Shown here piece after piece: positions 5,708-7,385 of a DNA stretch of 7,385 bases (positions are counted from its first letter, which is position 1; every line of letters starts with the position of its first letter). The position numbers and the translations under genes are program-made. The notes under the pieces are model-generated. The model saw only the letters and a list, made by a program, of their open reading frames with translations, did not search any database and was not told the DNA's origin. Source of the stretch: G039029935 sp039029935 (GTDB lineage: Bacteria; Chloroflexota; Anaerolineae; Caldilineales; Caldilineaceae); the NCBI GenBank assembly GCA_039029935.1, contig JBCCFC010000686.1, forward strand, positions 1 through 7,385. The letters are read 5' to 3'.

Positions 5708-6448
5708 ATGAGTGAAAGAAATAAACGATGTAAAGGACAAACTATCTTAGGTGAGCAATGTAAACGAACACCTGGAGCATCTGGATATTGCTCCGATCAT
5801 GACCCTGAAAAGAAAAGGTTACAAGAAGAAGAGGAGGCGCGGCTACAAAATCAAGAAAAACTGCGGCAACAAAAACTTCAATCTCAAATAGTAGAAATAG
5901 AAAATGTCATCAAGTCATTAGAAAATAAGTTTATTCAAGAGCAAAATAACTATGAAACCTATAACTTGTTGATAAGTGTTGTAGATGGCCTTTACGTTGA
6001 AATCGAAAAGTTGACAAAAAAAGCACCAGCAGAACAGATAACAACTCTAGCACTTCAGCAAGTTAACGATGTTATAAATGACACAAAAGAATTTATGCAT
6101 CATGATAAGTATATCCAGAAGTTGCCCCCTTTTGTACCTGCTGGAGATAATCCTGAATATAGAGATGTTTTAGTCATTCTTCGTCAGATTAAACAAGGAT
6201 TAGAACGTTTTCATACAAGCTACACTACTAACCCAAGTATTGATAAGAAACTAGCCGAGGCAAACACTCTAAAATTTGTATTAGAGAAAAGAAAAGATGG
6301 TACTACCTATGAGGGGATTTATCGTATTGTCAAGAAAGATAGAAAGCTATCTATTCCTGACGAATGGGTCCAAAAAGTAGGCCATAATGATTTTCGTGTT
6401 GACTTTGATTATATTGATTCACTAGCTATTACAGATTACTTTGGTTAA
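5708..6448 (+). CDS. Uncharacterised protein with N-terminal Cys3His zinc-knuckle-like motif and long coiled coil
   Basis: The 246-residue product opens with C8, C18, C28 and H31 in the pattern RCKGxTxxGxxC...GYCxDH. This recalls the short Cys/His motif of the DUF5763-like family often found at the ends of bacterial proteins, and probably binds one zinc ion. Residues ~33-80 are rich in Glu, Lys, Gln and Leu, and are strongly predicted by eye to be a coiled coil (KKRLQEEEEARLQNQEKL and onward). Residues 85-180 look helical, with Leu/Ile heptads. The last 60 residues contain several short strand-like segments (TYEGIYRIV, DFRVDFDYI) and may form a small beta domain. There is no signal peptide or membrane segment. 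TGGAG (5697-5701) lies 6 bp before the ATG. Its stop is 5 bp before the next ATG, so the two genes are almost certainly one transcript. Low G+C and a lack of recognised homology point to accessory, perhaps transferred, DNA. A role in sensing or assembling a defence complex is possible but only a guess. Confidence 0.75.
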   Translation: MSERNKRCKGQTILGEQCKRTPGASGYCSDHDPEKKRLQEEEEARLQNQEKLRQQKLQSQIVEIENVIKSLENKFIQEQNNYETYNLLISVVDGLYVEIEKLTKKAPAEQITTLALQQVNDVINDTKEFMHHDKYIQKLPPFVPAGDNPEYRDVLVILRQIKQGLERFHTSYTTNPSIDKKLAEANTLKFVLEKRKDGTTYEGIYRIVKKDRKLSIPDEWVQKVGHNDFRVDFDYIDSLAITDYFG

Positions 6449-6453
6449 TTTAT

Positions 6454-7385
6454 ATGAAACAAAAGTCTCTTAATTTATCGCAGCCAATGATTTCAGATGT
6501 AGCGCAGTTAGATGTTGATTTCGTAATTCCTCGTGTCGGTATAGATTTACCACTTGGCATAGATCCTTTTTTGCTTTATAAAAGCCGTGATCACAAATTA
6601 GAAAATCTACATAATGCAATAATATCGCCATTTAATGCGGCTATTGAAAGTTTACGAAATAAAGATATACCTACTGCAACCTACCTGTTAGATTTGCCTG
6701 AAGTCCCAGAAATTGGTTTAGGCTATACAACAAAAGGGAAAAGAGGCTCTGGTGTAGGTTCCTATCTTACGCAACTTATTATCGAAACGTTAAATAGTTC
6801 ACCAGCATTATTAGAACGAGGTGTTCGACATGTAGAAGAGATGCAATTAGTTGCCATAAGGATCGCTGCTGATCGCACTAGCGATATTGCTGCTAATTTC
6901 ATCAAAGAATACCTAATTGATTACACTCAACAACAGTGCAAACTCTGGGACATTGAGTTAAAACCAAATGTTCCAGTCCACCACATCTTTAATCTACAAA
7001 CTTATGAATGGTATGATACCTATACAGATTTACCAATTAGCCCAGTAGACTCATCACCAATTATATTTGTCCCTCGGAGAATTGTTCGCTCGCTTCCTTG
7101 GATAAATTACGCGGATTACTTCCGCAATGAATTTTCAGCATATTTAAGGGCAAAAGAGGTTAAGAAAACACACAAAAAACAAAGTCAACCTTTGATTAGT
7201 AAACAGGAAGTTATCAGCATTAACCGCACAGAGGTAGAACGCATAGATCATTATATTGATCGTAAAGAGGCTACTGCAGAGCAGGCTCGACCCAGTATGG
7301 ATTACTATTCACGTTCAGACTTACAAAATCAAGCTGACGTACTAAAACAAAAATTAACTCAGCTTAATACAGGGGCAACTGATGC
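6454..7385 (+). CDS. Uncharacterised large protein, 3' end beyond the window, second gene of the A+T-rich unit
   Basis: An uninterrupted frame of 310 codons runs from the ATG at 6454 to the window edge, so the gene is incomplete. No clear Shine-Dalgarno precedes it, and the stop of the previous gene is only 5 bp away, which suggests translational coupling. Visible landmarks are IDPFLLYKSRD (36-46), a Gly-rich turn GKRGSGVGSYL (95-105), and the charged motif ADRTSDIAANFIKEYL (139-154) followed by YTQQQCKLW (157-165). Next come FVPRRIVRSLPWINYADYF (205-223), and a hydrophilic Lys/Gln-rich section from 233 leading into a possible coiled coil (288-305). I recall similar D-R-x-S-D-x-x-x-N-x-I plus YTQ and VP-[KR] signatures in unannotated proteins of bacterial accessory regions, but cannot name the family. 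The conserved acidic residues D140, R141, D144 could be catalytic or metal-binding, which is untested. There is no signal peptide or membrane segment in the visible part. Confidence 0.8.
   Translation, partial: MKQKSLNLSQPMISDVAQLDVDFVIPRVGIDLPLGIDPFLLYKSRDHKLENLHNAIISPFNAAIESLRNKDIPTATYLLDLPEVPEIGLGYTTKGKRGSGVGSYLTQLIIETLNSSPALLERGVRHVEEMQLVAIRIAADRTSDIAANFIKEYLIDYTQQQCKLWDIELKPNVPVHHIFNLQTYEWYDTYTDLPISPVDSSPIIFVPRRIVRSLPWINYADYFRNEFSAYLRAKEVKKTHKKQSQPLISKQEVISINRTEVERIDHYIDRKEATAEQARPSMDYYSRSDLQNQADVLKQKLTQLNTGATD

Overview
The window looks like a piece of an environmental bacterial genome or metagenome contig made of blocks that differ sharply in base composition. The first 60 bases are about 82% G+C (counted). 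Bases ~79-843 are also G+C-rich; the 721-780 line counts 50/60. From ~845 composition drops to a mid-G+C backbone, and from ~5470 to the right edge it is A+T-rich (5701-5760 counts 19/60 G+C). No rRNA, tRNA or CRISPR array was seen. The aconitase and the cyanobacterial/Chloroflexota-style orphan PD-(D/E)XK protein suggest a Chloroflexota-like or cyanobacteria-like host. That is an impression from remembered family distribution, not a computed placement.

Block A (1-~78) is a very G+C-rich tail of unidentified sequence. Block B (~79-843) is a cut-out of a hexuronate catabolic operon. It holds the C-terminal two thirds of kduI with its complete metal site, then the first 67 codons of kduD, which stops abruptly. 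Both outer ends of this pair are missing, so the block is either an inserted fragment or an assembly chimera.

Block C (~845-5467) starts with three consecutive small hairpins and a plausible extended -10 promoter. Next is an intact xylose-isomerase-like TIM-barrel gene (+). It converges on, and overlaps by 17 bp, a PD-(D/E)XK nuclease-like gene (-). A perfect 12-bp stem lies just past the overlap. Upstream of the nuclease gene is a 16-bp tandem repeat, an inverted copy of the same motif next to an unusually long Shine-Dalgarno, and then a full-length aconitase gene acnA (-).

Block D (~5540-7385) is A+T-rich and reads rightwards. It has a promoter, a small protein with a CxxC-less Cys/His zinc-knuckle-like head and a long coiled coil, and then, 5 bp later, a long unrecognised gene that runs off the window. 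This two-gene unit is the best candidate for an undescribed system, possibly defence-related, but the sequence alone does not prove that.

Functionally, acnA is core TCA/glyoxylate metabolism. The TIM-barrel protein and the kdu fragments are all sugar-related, but the composition break between them argues against reading them as one native operon.
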